NCBI GenBank assembly: GCA_900045905.1
Contig: FCNS01000009.1
Coordinates: 1-64,000 of the forward strand
Direction: 5' to 3'
Length of the DNA: 64,000 nucleotides
DNA from: Clostridiales bacterium CHKCI001
Lineage (GTDB): Bacteria; Bacillota; Clostridia; Lachnospirales; Lachnospiraceae
This document shows, in pieces, positions 33,125-42,996 of the stretch. A program made the position numbers and the translations under genes. The notes under the pieces were generated by a model. The model ran no database searches, was not told the DNA's origin, and was given only the letters and a program-made list of their open reading frames with translations. Each line of letters starts with the position of its first letter. Position 1 is the stretch's first letter.

Positions 33125-33829
33125 TTAAATTGATTGATATTTTAAATCAAACTCTAAATAAAATTTTTCAAATTCCTTTCTTTTTCTTCTCGACACAGGT
33201 ATCTGTTCGGTTCCAATGTATATTATTTTATTCTTATAGTTTTGAATCCAATATAAATTTACAAGATATTGTCTATGAACTCGATAAAAACACCTCGAAT
33301 CTAAGATGGTTTCCAACTGGTTTAAGGAATAAGTCTGTCTAAATTTCTTTCCATCTACAAAGTATTCTGTATAACTGTCATAGGAAATAATATATTGAAT
33401 TTGTTTTTGTACAATATTATAAGGGTTTCTATCCTTATAGAGTTTAATTGTTTCCATTCCAATCTCTAAATCCTGATAAGCATCTAGTACTTCTTTTATT
33501 TCTTCTACTTCAAATGGCTTTGTAATGAATCGAAACGCCTGAAATTTAAAAGCCTCTTTAAAACGCTCTGTTCTACCTGTAGCCATGATGATTTTACAAT
33601 TTTCATGCATTTTTCGGATCTTATTGCCAACTACTATCCCATCGAGATTTGGCATTTCAATATCCAGAAAAACCATGTCCATTTTTCTTACCTCTTGAAG
33701 TAGCTGTTCACCCGAAGTAAAGCTATAAATTTTACAGATAAGATTTTCCACTACTCGCTGCACAAGACGAGATAATTGCCTAACAGCTAGCACTTCATCA
33801 TCACAAATTCCTATCTCTAATTGTTTCAT
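33125..33829 (-). CDS. LytTR-family response regulator
   Basis: 234 residues. An N-terminal receiver domain with the acidic pair in CDDE, the phospho-accepting aspartate in VFLDIEMPNLDG (about D55) and T/K switch residues (ATGR..., FITKPFE), then a C-terminal LytTR DNA-binding domain (about 135-234, with FYRVHRQYLVNL). Relatives such as AgrA, ComE and VirR bind paired direct repeats. GAGAGGAAGAGG precedes the ATG. Upstream of, and in one transcript with, the truncated kinase; the target genes are not obvious here. Confidence 0.92.
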   Translation of the reverse strand: MKQLEIGICDDEVLAVRQLSRLVQRVVENLICKIYSFTSGEQLLQEVRKMDMVFLDIEMPNLDGIVVGNKIRKMHENCKIIMATGRTERFKEAFKFQAFRFITKPFEVEEIKEVLDAYQDLEIGMETIKLYKDRNPYNIVQKQIQYIISYDSYTEYFVDGKKFRQTYSLNQLETILDSRCFYRVHRQYLVNLYWIQNYKNKIIYIGTEQIPVSRRKRKEFEKFYLEFDLKYQSI

Positions 33830-33965
33830 ATCCCTCTTCCTCTCTAAATTTCCGCACCATTCCTTTCTATAATTTTAGCATAATTTTTATAATCTGTGAA
33901 GACCTTTCTCATAAATCATCTACAAAAGTTTATTTTTTTCATAATTCTATGAAGGCAAAGTTTTA

Positions 33966-34015
33966 TATATAAAAAATCGCAGCAGTATTGAATTATTTTT
34001 CATACTGCTGCGATT
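33966..34015. terminator. bidirectional terminator after glgB
   Basis: AAAATCGCAGCAGTATGAAA-type arms pair across a short AT-rich loop (CGCAGCAGTATTGAA / TTTTCATACTGCTGCG), flanked by A and T tracts on both sides. Ends glgB and insulates the LytTR locus. Confidence 0.85.
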
Positions 34016-34039
34016 TTCTACATTAATTTTTAGTTATTA

Positions 34040-36067
34040 TTATTCTGCTTTTTTGCGTCTTGCAGGCATTTTCTTAAATACAATTGCGGTTCTGCTTGGG
34101 ATGTAAACTTGGAATCCATAACGTCCATCTGGTAACTGTACCGTCTGATAGGTAGTCGTCTGAGATACTCGGTCGCATCCGCCAAAGTTTGGATCATCCG
34201 TTGTAAGAATTACTTTATACTCACCTGGCTGAGAGACTGGTACGAAATATCCGCTGAAGGAACGATTTGGATGGAAGTTCATTACAAAGACTTCTTTTCC
34301 CTTTTCATACATTAATATCTTATCGCCCTGATGTACCCATAAGTTATGTGCTTCATTTTTTGGAGAAAGCAGATTTTCTGATTTAGACATCTGAATCATT
34401 GCCTTATCAAAGTTATTTAACCATTCATATTTCAAATCATGGTTATCTACTAAACTCCACTGTCTTCTGCAATAATGATAACTCCATCCGTTACCTTCTC
34501 TTGGGAAGTCAATCCATTCTGGATGTCCAAACTCATTACCCATAAAGTTCAAATATCCTTCTCCTGCCAACGAATGTGTGACGAGACGAATCATCTTATG
34601 CAAAGCGATACCACGGTCAATGATAATATTTTGACTGTCTTTATTCATACACCAATACATTTCTTTATCGCATAGGCGGAACATAATTGTCTTATCTCCA
34701 ACTAATGCCTGATCATGGGATTCTGCATATCCAATTACCTTTTCTTTTGGTCTGCGTCCAGTCAATTCATACCACATTCTCCAAATATCCCAATCTTCAT
34801 CACGATATTCTTTTAAGAATTTAATCCACATATCTGGCACACCCATTGCAAGACGATAATCGAATCCAACACCACCAGAACGAATCGGAATACACATACC
34901 TGGCATACCAGACATATCTTCTGCAATTGTGAGGGCTTCTTTATTAATCTGATGAATTAATTCATTCGCCAATGTCAGATATGTAAGAGCCTCAATATCT
35001 GTATTCATAGAGAAATATTTGTCATAATGATCAAATGCACTTCCAAGACCATGATCTAAGTAAATCATCGAAGTTACACCATCAAAACGGAATCCATCAA
35101 AATGGTACTCTGTCATCCAGAATTTCAAATTGGAGAGTAAGAAATGAATGACTTCATTCTTTCCATAATTGAATAGTTTTGTATCCCATGCACTGTGGTT
35201 TCCCTTTGCACCTGCATGGAAGAATTGATAATCCGTTCCATCGAATTCATTAATTCCCTCATTTGTATTTTTCACTGCATGAGAATGAACCACGTCTAAT
35301 AGTACACGAATTCCCATCTCATGTGCTGTGTTAATTAAATCCTTTAACTCGGCTGGTTTTCCATAACGAGAGGAAGCTGCAAAAAAGTTGCTTACCTGAT
35401 AACCAAATGAGCCATAATATGGATGTTCCATAATTGCCATAATCTGAATCGTATTATAGCCTAAATCTTTGATTCTAGGCAAAATATTATCTTTAAATTC
35501 TGTATATGTTCCAATACCATATTTTTCCTGAGCCATACCAATATGGCATTCGTAGATCAATGGTATCTTTTCTCCCTTAAAGTTGCTGTCCGTCCACTCA
35601 AATGGCTTTTCTTCTTCGTAAATCTCAGCACACCATATATAGGTTACTGGATCCTGAGTAACATACTTTGCATATAATGGAATACGTTCCATTACTCTGT
35701 CTCCATTTACAACAATTGCTTTTACCTTACAGCCGTTATACAGAGTATCTTTTCCTTCCAACTGGATTTCAAATACACCGTTTTCCTTCTTTTCCATTGG
35801 ATGAGATGTTTTGTTCCAACCATTAAAATCACCTGTCAGGTACATTTCATCTGCTGCTGGAGCCCATTCTCTATATACCCAGCCATCTGAAGTACGATGG
35901 AAACCAAAATATTCCGCTCCGTTTGCAAAATCGTTTAGAGTTTCTCCTCTGCCTAATAGTTCTTTTTTCTTCCTTTTGTAGTCATTTACACGAAGTTCAA
36001 TATCTTTCTCATAATAGTTCTTTAGAAGACTATCGTATTCTAAAATTTTGTATCCCATAGTTGCCAT
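34040..36067 (-). CDS. glgB: 1,4-alpha-glucan branching enzyme, eukaryotic type
   Basis: 675 residues: N-terminal CBM48 (about 45-160), a GH13 catalytic barrel (about 165-560) and a C-terminal all-beta domain. Catalytic motifs: DVVHSHA, DGFRFDGVTSM (nucleophile Asp), TIAEDMSGMP (acid/base Glu), YAESHDQALVGDKT (second Asp). The GSFGYQVSNFFAASSRYG and FNYGKNEVIHFLLSN stretches are those of subfamily GH13_8 (GBE1/plant SBE) rather than of the bacterial GH13_9 GlgB. Introduces alpha-1,6 branches in glycogen. No other glg gene lies nearby. An alternative ATG at 36058 is better spaced from AAAGG. Confidence 0.93.
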   Translation of the reverse strand: MATMGYKILEYDSLLKNYYEKDIELRVNDYKRKKKELLGRGETLNDFANGAEYFGFHRTSDGWVYREWAPAADEMYLTGDFNGWNKTSHPMEKKENGVFEIQLEGKDTLYNGCKVKAIVVNGDRVMERIPLYAKYVTQDPVTYIWCAEIYEEEKPFEWTDSNFKGEKIPLIYECHIGMAQEKYGIGTYTEFKDNILPRIKDLGYNTIQIMAIMEHPYYGSFGYQVSNFFAASSRYGKPAELKDLINTAHEMGIRVLLDVVHSHAVKNTNEGINEFDGTDYQFFHAGAKGNHSAWDTKLFNYGKNEVIHFLLSNLKFWMTEYHFDGFRFDGVTSMIYLDHGLGSAFDHYDKYFSMNTDIEALTYLTLANELIHQINKEALTIAEDMSGMPGMCIPIRSGGVGFDYRLAMGVPDMWIKFLKEYRDEDWDIWRMWYELTGRRPKEKVIGYAESHDQALVGDKTIMFRLCDKEMYWCMNKDSQNIIIDRGIALHKMIRLVTHSLAGEGYLNFMGNEFGHPEWIDFPREGNGWSYHYCRRQWSLVDNHDLKYEWLNNFDKAMIQMSKSENLLSPKNEAHNLWVHQGDKILMYEKGKEVFVMNFHPNRSFSGYFVPVSQPGEYKVILTTDDPNFGGCDRVSQTTTYQTVQLPDGRYGFQVYIPSRTAIVFKKMPARRKKAE

Positions 36068-36157
36068 TTCCTTTCTTTTTATGACACATGGTCATTTTGT
36101 GTTTATAAAAAAGCGGTTTAAAACCGATCTCTCATTCATATTTTAAACTATTTTTTA

Positions 36158-37501
36158 TCATCCGTCAATATAACGTCTTGTGGCTTTTATCACATCTTTG
36201 GACAAAATTGTAACTGCAGCTAGATTTGGAATTGCCATCATAGCATTCCATAGATCTGAAAGTTCCCATACAACGGTTAGTTCCATCACACTGCCACTAA
36301 ACAACGCTCCTAAAAACAACAATTGATAAAAAATACGGCTCTTTTTTCCAAATAAATAATTTGCTGCCCTTTCTCCATAATAGGACCATGCTAGTATTGT
36401 AGCAAATGCAAAACATACAATACATATCGCTACAAACCATTCTCCTCTAACTCCAAATGAGGCTGCAAATGCTTTTCCAGTTAATACAGCTCCATCAGGC
36501 ATATACTCGAGTTGTCCATTGGCAATTGCCAGACTATAACTTGTTTTATCATAAACTCCTGATGTTAATATAATAAGAGCCGTTAGTGTACACATTACAA
36601 ACGTATCTAAAAACACTGCAAAAATAGCCCACATTCCTTGCTGAACTGGCTCTTTTACATCGGCAACCGCATTTACCATTACACTACTGCCTAACCCAGC
36701 CTCATTTGTGAAGACACCTCTAGCGATTCCTCTTTTTATTGCTGTTCCAATTCCATAACCTGCCACTCCCGAGACACCTGCCCGCATTGTAAATGCCTCT
36801 TTTAGAATCATTTCAAAAGCAGCAGGAATTTGTTTGATATGTATTCCAATTGCTAATACTGCTGCGGTTAAAAATGCAATTGCCATAATTGGCACAATTT
36901 TTTCCGTCACACTCAGAATACGTCTGCATCCTCCTATAAAAATAATACTAACTAAAATTACCGCTGTCATTCCAGTCAGCCATGATGGAATATGGAAAGA
37001 AGTTTCCAATACACTTGCTGCCGAATTAATCTGAGTCATATTTCCCATGCCAATTGAAACGAGAATACAAAGAAAGGAAAATACAATTGCCATCCAACGT
37101 CTATGACAGCCATATTCCATATAGACCATCGGACCTCCAACCCATTTTCCTTCTTTATCACGATATCGATAGCAAATACCAAGTACATTTTCCGCATAAG
37201 TAAGCATCATTCCAAAAAAAGCAGAAACCCACATCCAAAAAATGGCTCCTGGACCTCCTGCGGTAATCGCAGTTGCCACTCCTGCCATATTTCCCGTTCC
37301 GATTGTAGCTGCCAATACGGTACAAATAGACTGCCACTGCGATGCCTCTGCTCCTTCTTCCCTCTTTCGAATATCGAAATGAAACAGTGAGCCAATTGTA
37401 CTTTTTAACCATAACCTTACTTTCGTAACTTGGAACCAATTTGTCTTCACTGTGAAATAAAGTCCCTCTGCTAGAAAAAAGGGAATCAACAATGTCCACA
37501 T
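36158..37501 (-). CDS. alanine/glycine:sodium symporter (AGCS)
   Basis: 447 residues with about ten helices. Family motifs are ATIGTGNMAGVATAITAGGPGAIFWMW, GGPMVYMEYG and RGVFTNEAGLGSSV. Imports alanine or glycine with sodium. The N-terminus is slightly shorter than in many members (which carry 15-20 further residues), and the ribosome-binding site before the ATG is weak, so the start is uncertain. Monocistronic. Confidence 0.93.
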   Translation of the reverse strand: MWTLLIPFFLAEGLYFTVKTNWFQVTKVRLWLKSTIGSLFHFDIRKREEGAEASQWQSICTVLAATIGTGNMAGVATAITAGGPGAIFWMWVSAFFGMMLTYAENVLGICYRYRDKEGKWVGGPMVYMEYGCHRRWMAIVFSFLCILVSIGMGNMTQINSAASVLETSFHIPSWLTGMTAVILVSIIFIGGCRRILSVTEKIVPIMAIAFLTAAVLAIGIHIKQIPAAFEMILKEAFTMRAGVSGVAGYGIGTAIKRGIARGVFTNEAGLGSSVMVNAVADVKEPVQQGMWAIFAVFLDTFVMCTLTALIILTSGVYDKTSYSLAIANGQLEYMPDGAVLTGKAFAASFGVRGEWFVAICIVCFAFATILAWSYYGERAANYLFGKKSRIFYQLLFLGALFSGSVMELTVVWELSDLWNAMMAIPNLAAVTILSKDVIKATRRYIDG

Positions 37502-37566
37502 CTTTATTCTCGCCTAATTTATTATTCAACACAATATATGCAGACATAATCCAAACTATGGACAGT

Positions 37567-39519
37567 TTATCTTTTTTTTACCCGTTCTTTCAAGATTCCA
37601 GTTTGATATGCTTCTTTTAGCTCTTTCAAATCCTGAATCTGCTCCAGTAGCTGTTTTCCATTGTCGGTATCGGCTACTTTTAATCTTCTTTTATACGCCT
37701 CTGTAATTTGTAGCTCTGGTGTATAGGCACCCATGCTATGTTCAATTTTCATATAATCACGATGCTGCGCCAAAGCTAGATAATGAGAGTTGGAAATCAA
37801 TGTATAGCCTGCAATTCCAGTCTTAGATTGATATGCTTTTGAAATTCCTCCATCAATGACATAAAGCTTTCCATTGGCTTTAATTGGATGTTCTCCATCT
37901 TTAATCTTTACTGGAACATGTCCATTAATAATATGAGAAGTTTTTGGATCCATGCCAAATTCTTCAAAAATTTTATCACAGATCTCTTCTTGCTCACTTA
38001 GTTTATAATAGGGATTCATAATCTCTTTCCGAACTGCTTTATCCGCAATAAAATAAGACTCAAATGCAGCTAATTTACTCTTTCCAAATAAAGGAGACTT
38101 TGCTCCACACCAAAGATACCACATAAAATCCACCGCATCTTGTTTTTCTTTATTGCTTTCTGGAAGGAAATATGCATTTCGAACCATTTGATTAATCTTA
38201 TCCAGCATCATTCTTCCCTTATAATAAGAATCCCCTATTTTTAGTGACTCAAATTCTCCATCTTTTGTCATCGGAATACAGCCATGAAACAGCAAATTAG
38301 AATTTACTTTATTGTACATACTTCCATTAGAATACAAAAACTTAATATGACGATGCAATACTTCACTATGTTTAAAGGAATATTCAATTGTATTCATCAA
38401 ATCATTTTCTTCTCTTGTCAATTTTAGAGGATTTTTGGGATCGATGGTTGGAAAATGCGTGTCCAATAGTTCATATTCTTTATTTCCAATCTGAATTGTG
38501 CCCATTTCATAATTGATTCGTTTTAATACATTACGGTCATCCATCTCATATTCTGGATGGCGATCCAATAATTGCCCAATTAATTTAAACTGAATAATTG
38601 CCATTGCTTTATGCATCTTAGCTGCCAATCCTGCATCTACTAAGTCATATTCATTTTCGTCCAGAATCTTTGGCATAAATACGGTACAAGGATCGTCACT
38701 ATATAGATTAGAAGCAAACGTAGACAATGCACGTAAGTTGATTCCATATCCGTCTTCTAGTGCATCAAAATTATTGTAGCTGATTCCCATACGCACAACA
38801 TTTGCAATAAGCTGTCGATTTCCACAAGCAGCTCCCATCCAAGAAATATCATGATTTCCCCATTGTACATCCACTTCATGAAATGCCATTAATTCATTCA
38901 TAATAATATCAGGTCTTGGTCCTCGATCAAAGATATCCCCAATAATATGAAGCCTATCTACACTTAGACTTTGAATTAAGTGGCAAAGTGCAATAATAAA
39001 ATCTTCTTCTGCTCCTACTTCCATAATCGAACGAATAATTGCCTGATAGTATGTTTTTTTGTTTCCTCTATGACTTACATTTAAAAGCTCATCTAAAATA
39101 TAGGCATACTCGGCTGGCATTTTCTTTCTCACTTTGGAGCGTGTATATTTGGAACCAACTTCCTGACAAATTTGCACGAGTCGATAAATAGTCAGCCGTT
39201 TAAAATCTTCTGCATCTTTTTTAAATTCATCAATACACATCAATACTTTTTCTGGCTCATAAATCAAATTCGCTAACTGATTTTGTTCCTTCTCCGAAAG
39301 AGTATCATCAAATAAATCTTTAATCTTTGTACGAATAACCCCTGATGCACTGCGTAGCAAATGTACAAATGCTTCATATTCTCCATGTAAATCACTAAAA
39401 AAATACTCCGTTCCTTTCGGAAGTTGACGAATTGCCATTAGATTAACAATTTCACTATTCGCATCTTTTTGTGTTGGATACTCTTTTGCCAATAGTTCAA
39501 GATATTTTTTATCCCTCAT
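37567..39519 (-). CDS. fbp: fructose-1,6-bisphosphatase class 3
   Basis: 650 residues, the expected size for the Firmicutes-specific class. Metallophosphatase motifs: FSDLHGEYEAF (about 41-51), GDIFDRGPRPD, WGNHDISWMG, LFHGCIP and INGHVPVK. Converts fructose-1,6-bisphosphate to fructose-6-phosphate for gluconeogenesis. GAAGGGTGG precedes the ATG. Between a symporter and a CmpB-like permease; functionally near glgB (carbon storage). Confidence 0.97.
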   Translation of the reverse strand: MRDKKYLELLAKEYPTQKDANSEIVNLMAIRQLPKGTEYFFSDLHGEYEAFVHLLRSASGVIRTKIKDLFDDTLSEKEQNQLANLIYEPEKVLMCIDEFKKDAEDFKRLTIYRLVQICQEVGSKYTRSKVRKKMPAEYAYILDELLNVSHRGNKKTYYQAIIRSIMEVGAEEDFIIALCHLIQSLSVDRLHIIGDIFDRGPRPDIIMNELMAFHEVDVQWGNHDISWMGAACGNRQLIANVVRMGISYNNFDALEDGYGINLRALSTFASNLYSDDPCTVFMPKILDENEYDLVDAGLAAKMHKAMAIIQFKLIGQLLDRHPEYEMDDRNVLKRINYEMGTIQIGNKEYELLDTHFPTIDPKNPLKLTREENDLMNTIEYSFKHSEVLHRHIKFLYSNGSMYNKVNSNLLFHGCIPMTKDGEFESLKIGDSYYKGRMMLDKINQMVRNAYFLPESNKEKQDAVDFMWYLWCGAKSPLFGKSKLAAFESYFIADKAVRKEIMNPYYKLSEQEEICDKIFEEFGMDPKTSHIINGHVPVKIKDGEHPIKANGKLYVIDGGISKAYQSKTGIAGYTLISNSHYLALAQHRDYMKIEHSMGAYTPELQITEAYKRRLKVADTDNGKQLLEQIQDLKELKEAYQTGILKERVKKR

Positions 39520-39551
39520 AATTCTACCACCCTTCTCTGATTTTTAATCGA

Positions 39552-39583
39552 AAAATGCCACTGTATCCCCTCTACAGCGGCAC
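39552..39583 (-). terminator. terminator after the CmpB-like gene
   Basis: On the minus strand TGCCGCTGTA pairs with TACAGTGGCA around a GAGGGGA loop and is followed by T5; lies between the CmpB-like stop and the fbp start. Confidence 0.85.
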
Positions 39584-39603
39584 TTATTTTCTATGATTCA
39601 TAT

Positions 39604-40371
39604 TTATGTAGTCGGCTGTTGGATCGCTGCCGTTTCTGGAATCGATATTTGCGGCGTTTCTATTGGAGCTTCGTTTTCTTCTTTTATTTTATTCCAATCG
39701 ATTGGAAGTTCTTCCATCCATGTCGGTACTTCTACACTACGAATATTCGGCAGACGTGCTTCCAAAAACTCATTGGAATACTGCAAATCCAAAAAGATAT
39801 CCAATGGAGATTGTGGAGCTAAATTCATATAGCGTTCTCCCATCCTTCGGATCGCCATTGCACTAATTACTAAGTTTGCGGCCATAAGCAATACAACAAT
39901 AATACTCACAATATTACACATCACTGTTGGGACTCTTTCAATAATACTAGAAAAAACAGGATAGATATCCTTAATCCAGAACATAACTAAGACCCCGCCT
40001 ATAATACAAAATAACATATCTACTCGTCCATTTAATACATCAAACTGGTTCACCGTATCAAACCGCATTCCAAATATATGCTCTTCCATCATATGAAATA
40101 GATACTGATAGATTCCACAAACAACTGTCCCCAAAATAATTAAAACAAAATCACGATTTTCTTTCATTTTATGGAAGAATATCGTTACAATCACAGCTCC
40201 AAGCCCCCAAAAAACACTAAACCATCCATAAACCACACCACTGCACACGACAAAGCGTCTTTGCAATACACTATTAAATATGATCTGTATTAGACTTCCA
40301 AAAAACGCTGCAAACATAAATACCCAAAATAATTTAAAGAATTGCAGATCTTTTGCAACTTTCTTATCCAT
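39604..40371 (-). CDS. putative ABC-transporter type IV (CmpB-like) membrane protein
   Basis: 255 residues with about five helices in the first 180 (near 14-33, 42-65, 75-93, 118-137, 148-168) and a soluble Pro/Glu-rich tail. The segment VCSGVVYGWFSVFWGLGAVIV matches the signature of the ABC_trans_CmpB family (PF06541), common in Lachnospiraceae. Actual function is not established. Stands alone with its own terminator. Confidence 0.8.
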   Translation of the reverse strand: MDKKVAKDLQFFKLFWVFMFAAFFGSLIQIIFNSVLQRRFVVCSGVVYGWFSVFWGLGAVIVTIFFHKMKENRDFVLIILGTVVCGIYQYLFHMMEEHIFGMRFDTVNQFDVLNGRVDMLFCIIGGVLVMFWIKDIYPVFSSIIERVPTVMCNIVSIIVVLLMAANLVISAMAIRRMGERYMNLAPQSPLDIFLDLQYSNEFLEARLPNIRSVEVPTWMEELPIDWNKIKEENEAPIETPQISIPETAAIQQPTT

Positions 40372-40503
40372 TCGAACCTCCCAATTATACTTGTATTTTA
40401 GATCTTATTACGGGTAATCTATTGTCATTTTATCCCATATACTGATGTTTTGCAACCAATTTTTAAGCTATATTATTTTTCGTTTATTGTATAAACATAT
40501 AAA

Positions 40504-40536
40504 AGAATGAGAAAACTATTTTTCTTCTCATTCTTT
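40504..40536 (-). terminator. terminator after the P-type ATPase gene
   Basis: AAAAGAATGAGAA and TTCTCATTCTTTT form a near-perfect stem just past the stop codon, ending in a T run. Confidence 0.85.
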
Positions 40537-40552
40537 TACCAATACCAACTAT

Positions 40553-42409
40553 TTATTCTTTATTTTTCATATAAAGAGTTCTCATCGAATTTAAGATTGC
40601 CAATACTGCAACTCCCACATCTCCAAATACAGCTGCCCACATATCTGCAATTCCAAATGCTCCAAGCACTAATATGACTGCTTTAACCCCCAAAGCAAAA
40701 ACAATATTTTGACGACATATCTTCACTGTTTTTCTTGCTATTTTTATCATCCCCGCAAGCTTTGAAGGTTCATCTGTCATAATAACTACATCTGCTGCTT
40801 CAATTGCAGCGTCACAGCCAAGACCTCCCATTGCAACTCCCACATCTGCTCTAGCTAAAACAGGTGCATCATTAATCCCATCTCCTACAAAAACAAGATA
40901 TCCATTCTGGGATTTTCTTTCTAGTAAGCTTTCGATCCTCGCTACTTTATCCGCTGGAAGAAGCTGTGTGTACACTTCATCCATATTAAGCTTTTCTGCT
41001 ACTTTACGTCCAATCGCATCAGTGTCACCAGTTAACATTACTGTCTTTTTCACACCGACCTTTTTTAAATCCTCAATTGCTTTTTTTGCATCTGATTTAA
41101 TTATATCAGCAATTAATAGGTACCCTGCATATACATGATCCACCGCTATATGGACAATTGTGCCTACTGGGACTTCTTTCGGATATACAACTCCAATATC
41201 CTGCATTAGTTTTGCATTGCCTGCATAAACCTCAATTTCCCCAACATTTGCCCAGACTCCTCTTCCAACAATTTCATTCATTTCATGTATTTGCTCTTTG
41301 TCAATCGGTCTTCCGTAAGCCTCTAATATCGACTGAGAAATCGGATGATTGGAATACGCTTCTGCATAGGCAGCAATCCCAAGTAAATCTTCTTGTTTCA
41401 TTCCTTCTGGTACAATTTCACTTACCCGAAAAGAACCCTCTGTTAATGTTCCTGTCTTATCAAATACCGCAAACTCCGCGTTCGATAACAGTTCTAAATA
41501 ATTACTTCCTTTCACAAGCACTCCATATTTACTTGCTGCTCCAATTCCACCAAAAAAACTAAGTGGAATAGAAATTACAAGTGCACATGGGCAAGAAATA
41601 ACAAGGAATGTAAGTGCACGGTAAATCCAGTCTGCAAATGGATAATTTGGCAAAAATAGCGGAGGAATTACCGCTAAAACCGCAGCGGCCATAACTACAA
41701 CTGGTGTATAATAACGTGCAAACCGAGTAATAAAGTTTTCTACTTTTGCTTTTTGACTACTTGCGTTTTCCACTAAGTCTAAAATCTTCGCCACCGTAGA
41801 TTCTTCAAATTCTTTTTCCACACGAATTTTTAAAATTCCTGTTAAATTAATACAGCCACTAATAATTGTTTCTCCAGATACCACAGTTCTTGGAACAGAT
41901 TCTCCTGTCAATGCAGCTGTATCTAAAGTAGAACTTCCCTCTATTACAATACCATCTAATGGAACTTTTTCTCCTGGACGCACTACAATAATTTCTCCCA
42001 CCATAACTTCCTCTGGATCTACTACTTCTTCTTGCGAATCTCGAAGAACTACTGCACTGTCTGGACGAATATCCATTAGATCTGAGATTGATTTCCTGGA
42101 CTGGTTCACTGCATAGGACTGGAATAATTCTCCAATCTGATAAAAGAGCATAACTGCAATACCTTCCAAATATTCTCCAAGCAAAAATGCTCCAATTGTG
42201 GCAATGGACATTAGAAAATTTTCGTCAAAAACTTGACCATTTTTTATATTTTTAACAGCCTTTTTTAAAATTTCCAGCCCTACAACCAAATATCCAATCA
42301 AATATAAAATTAGTTTTGCCCATTCTGGCATTGAAATTATAATTGCAGGTATACAAATGATTGCTGCAACTAAAATTTTACATAATTGTTTCTTTTGTTT
42401 CTCTGTCAT
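40553..42409 (-). CDS. P1B-type heavy-metal ATPase (Zn/Cd/Pb class)
   Basis: 618 residues without an N-terminal metal-binding domain. The membrane CPC motif is in VISCPCALV; TGES, the phosphorylation site DKTGTLT (about residue 315), HP motif (NHPIS) and GDGINDAP are intact. A GDVGV sequence in the last helix pair fits the P1B-2 (zinc/cadmium) group. Exports divalent metal from the cytoplasm. The HMA domain normally fused at the front is encoded separately about 200 nt upstream. Confidence 0.93.
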   Translation of the reverse strand: MTEKQKKQLCKILVAAIICIPAIIISMPEWAKLILYLIGYLVVGLEILKKAVKNIKNGQVFDENFLMSIATIGAFLLGEYLEGIAVMLFYQIGELFQSYAVNQSRKSISDLMDIRPDSAVVLRDSQEEVVDPEEVMVGEIIVVRPGEKVPLDGIVIEGSSTLDTAALTGESVPRTVVSGETIISGCINLTGILKIRVEKEFEESTVAKILDLVENASSQKAKVENFITRFARYYTPVVVMAAAVLAVIPPLFLPNYPFADWIYRALTFLVISCPCALVISIPLSFFGGIGAASKYGVLVKGSNYLELLSNAEFAVFDKTGTLTEGSFRVSEIVPEGMKQEDLLGIAAYAEAYSNHPISQSILEAYGRPIDKEQIHEMNEIVGRGVWANVGEIEVYAGNAKLMQDIGVVYPKEVPVGTIVHIAVDHVYAGYLLIADIIKSDAKKAIEDLKKVGVKKTVMLTGDTDAIGRKVAEKLNMDEVYTQLLPADKVARIESLLERKSQNGYLVFVGDGINDAPVLARADVGVAMGGLGCDAAIEAADVVIMTDEPSKLAGMIKIARKTVKICRQNIVFALGVKAVILVLGAFGIADMWAAVFGDVGVAVLAILNSMRTLYMKNKE

Positions 42410-42549
42410 GTCATCACCTGTCTATTTATTTTAAACTGCATGTGGATAAATTTCTTTTCATTTGCGATTTTCGCTCTAATACTATATTTACTATATCATA
42501 AAATCAGAGATCAACAACTATTTTTTCAATCTTATTTATATAAAAAGAA

Positions 42550-42590
42550 ACTGCTGCAAAGTAGTTACGAAAAAGAATTCTTGCAGCAGC
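42550..42590 (-). terminator. terminator or attenuator after the HMA gene
   Basis: On the minus strand GCTGCTGCAA pairs with TTTGCAGCAG across a 20-nt loop, followed by TTTCTTTTTA. It may partly terminate transcription before the ATPase gene. Its sequence resembles the hairpin at 14352-14423. Confidence 0.7.
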
Positions 42591-42604
42591 TCCAATAAAT
42601 TGAA

Positions 42605-42823
42605 TTATACTAAAATTGTGCAATCTGGTTCGATTTTCTTTGCAGTACTCACCATTGCTTTTACTATATCATCTAGCTTTCCGTCCTCTACATCCAGTGT
42701 AATTTTCTGAGATAAAAAATTAACTGTTGCTTTATTTACTCCACTTACATGATTTAAAGCATCTTCTAATTTTGCAGCACAATGTGCACAGTCTAAATCC
42801 TCTACCTTAAATACTTTTTTCAT
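42605..42823 (-). CDS. stand-alone heavy-metal-associated (HMA) protein
   Basis: 72 residues with the ferredoxin-like HMA fold and the metal site in DLDCAHCAAK (C-x-x-C, residues 11-14). It should bind and hand over metal ions to the ATPase encoded downstream. Most such ATPases carry this domain fused; here it is separate. GGAGG precedes the ATG and a strong promoter lies at 42885-42912. Confidence 0.92.
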   Translation of the reverse strand: MKKVFKVEDLDCAHCAAKLEDALNHVSGVNKATVNFLSQKITLDVEDGKLDDIVKAMVSTAKKIEPDCTILV

Positions 42824-42884
42824 ATTAATTTCCTCCTAATTTTTTACACTTGATCAATTAAGCAATCTTTTAATTATTAATTTT

Positions 42885-42912
42885 ATTATATCACCCCATT
42901 TTTTATTGTCAA
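42885..42912 (-). promoter_or_regulatory. promoter of the HMA/ATPase operon
   Basis: Minus-strand TTGACA (42907-42912), 16 bp, TATAAT (42885-42890): a near-consensus sigma-A promoter. The following TTAATAATTAA and TTGATCAA palindromes at about 42848-42882 could bind a metal-sensing repressor; no regulator gene is nearby. Confidence 0.78.
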
Positions 42913-42996
42913 CTAGTTTTTCCAAATTAGTCAATACAAAAAGGATGACTACAAATATTCCAATTGATAGCCATCCTCTTCTTATTTTCATTTATT

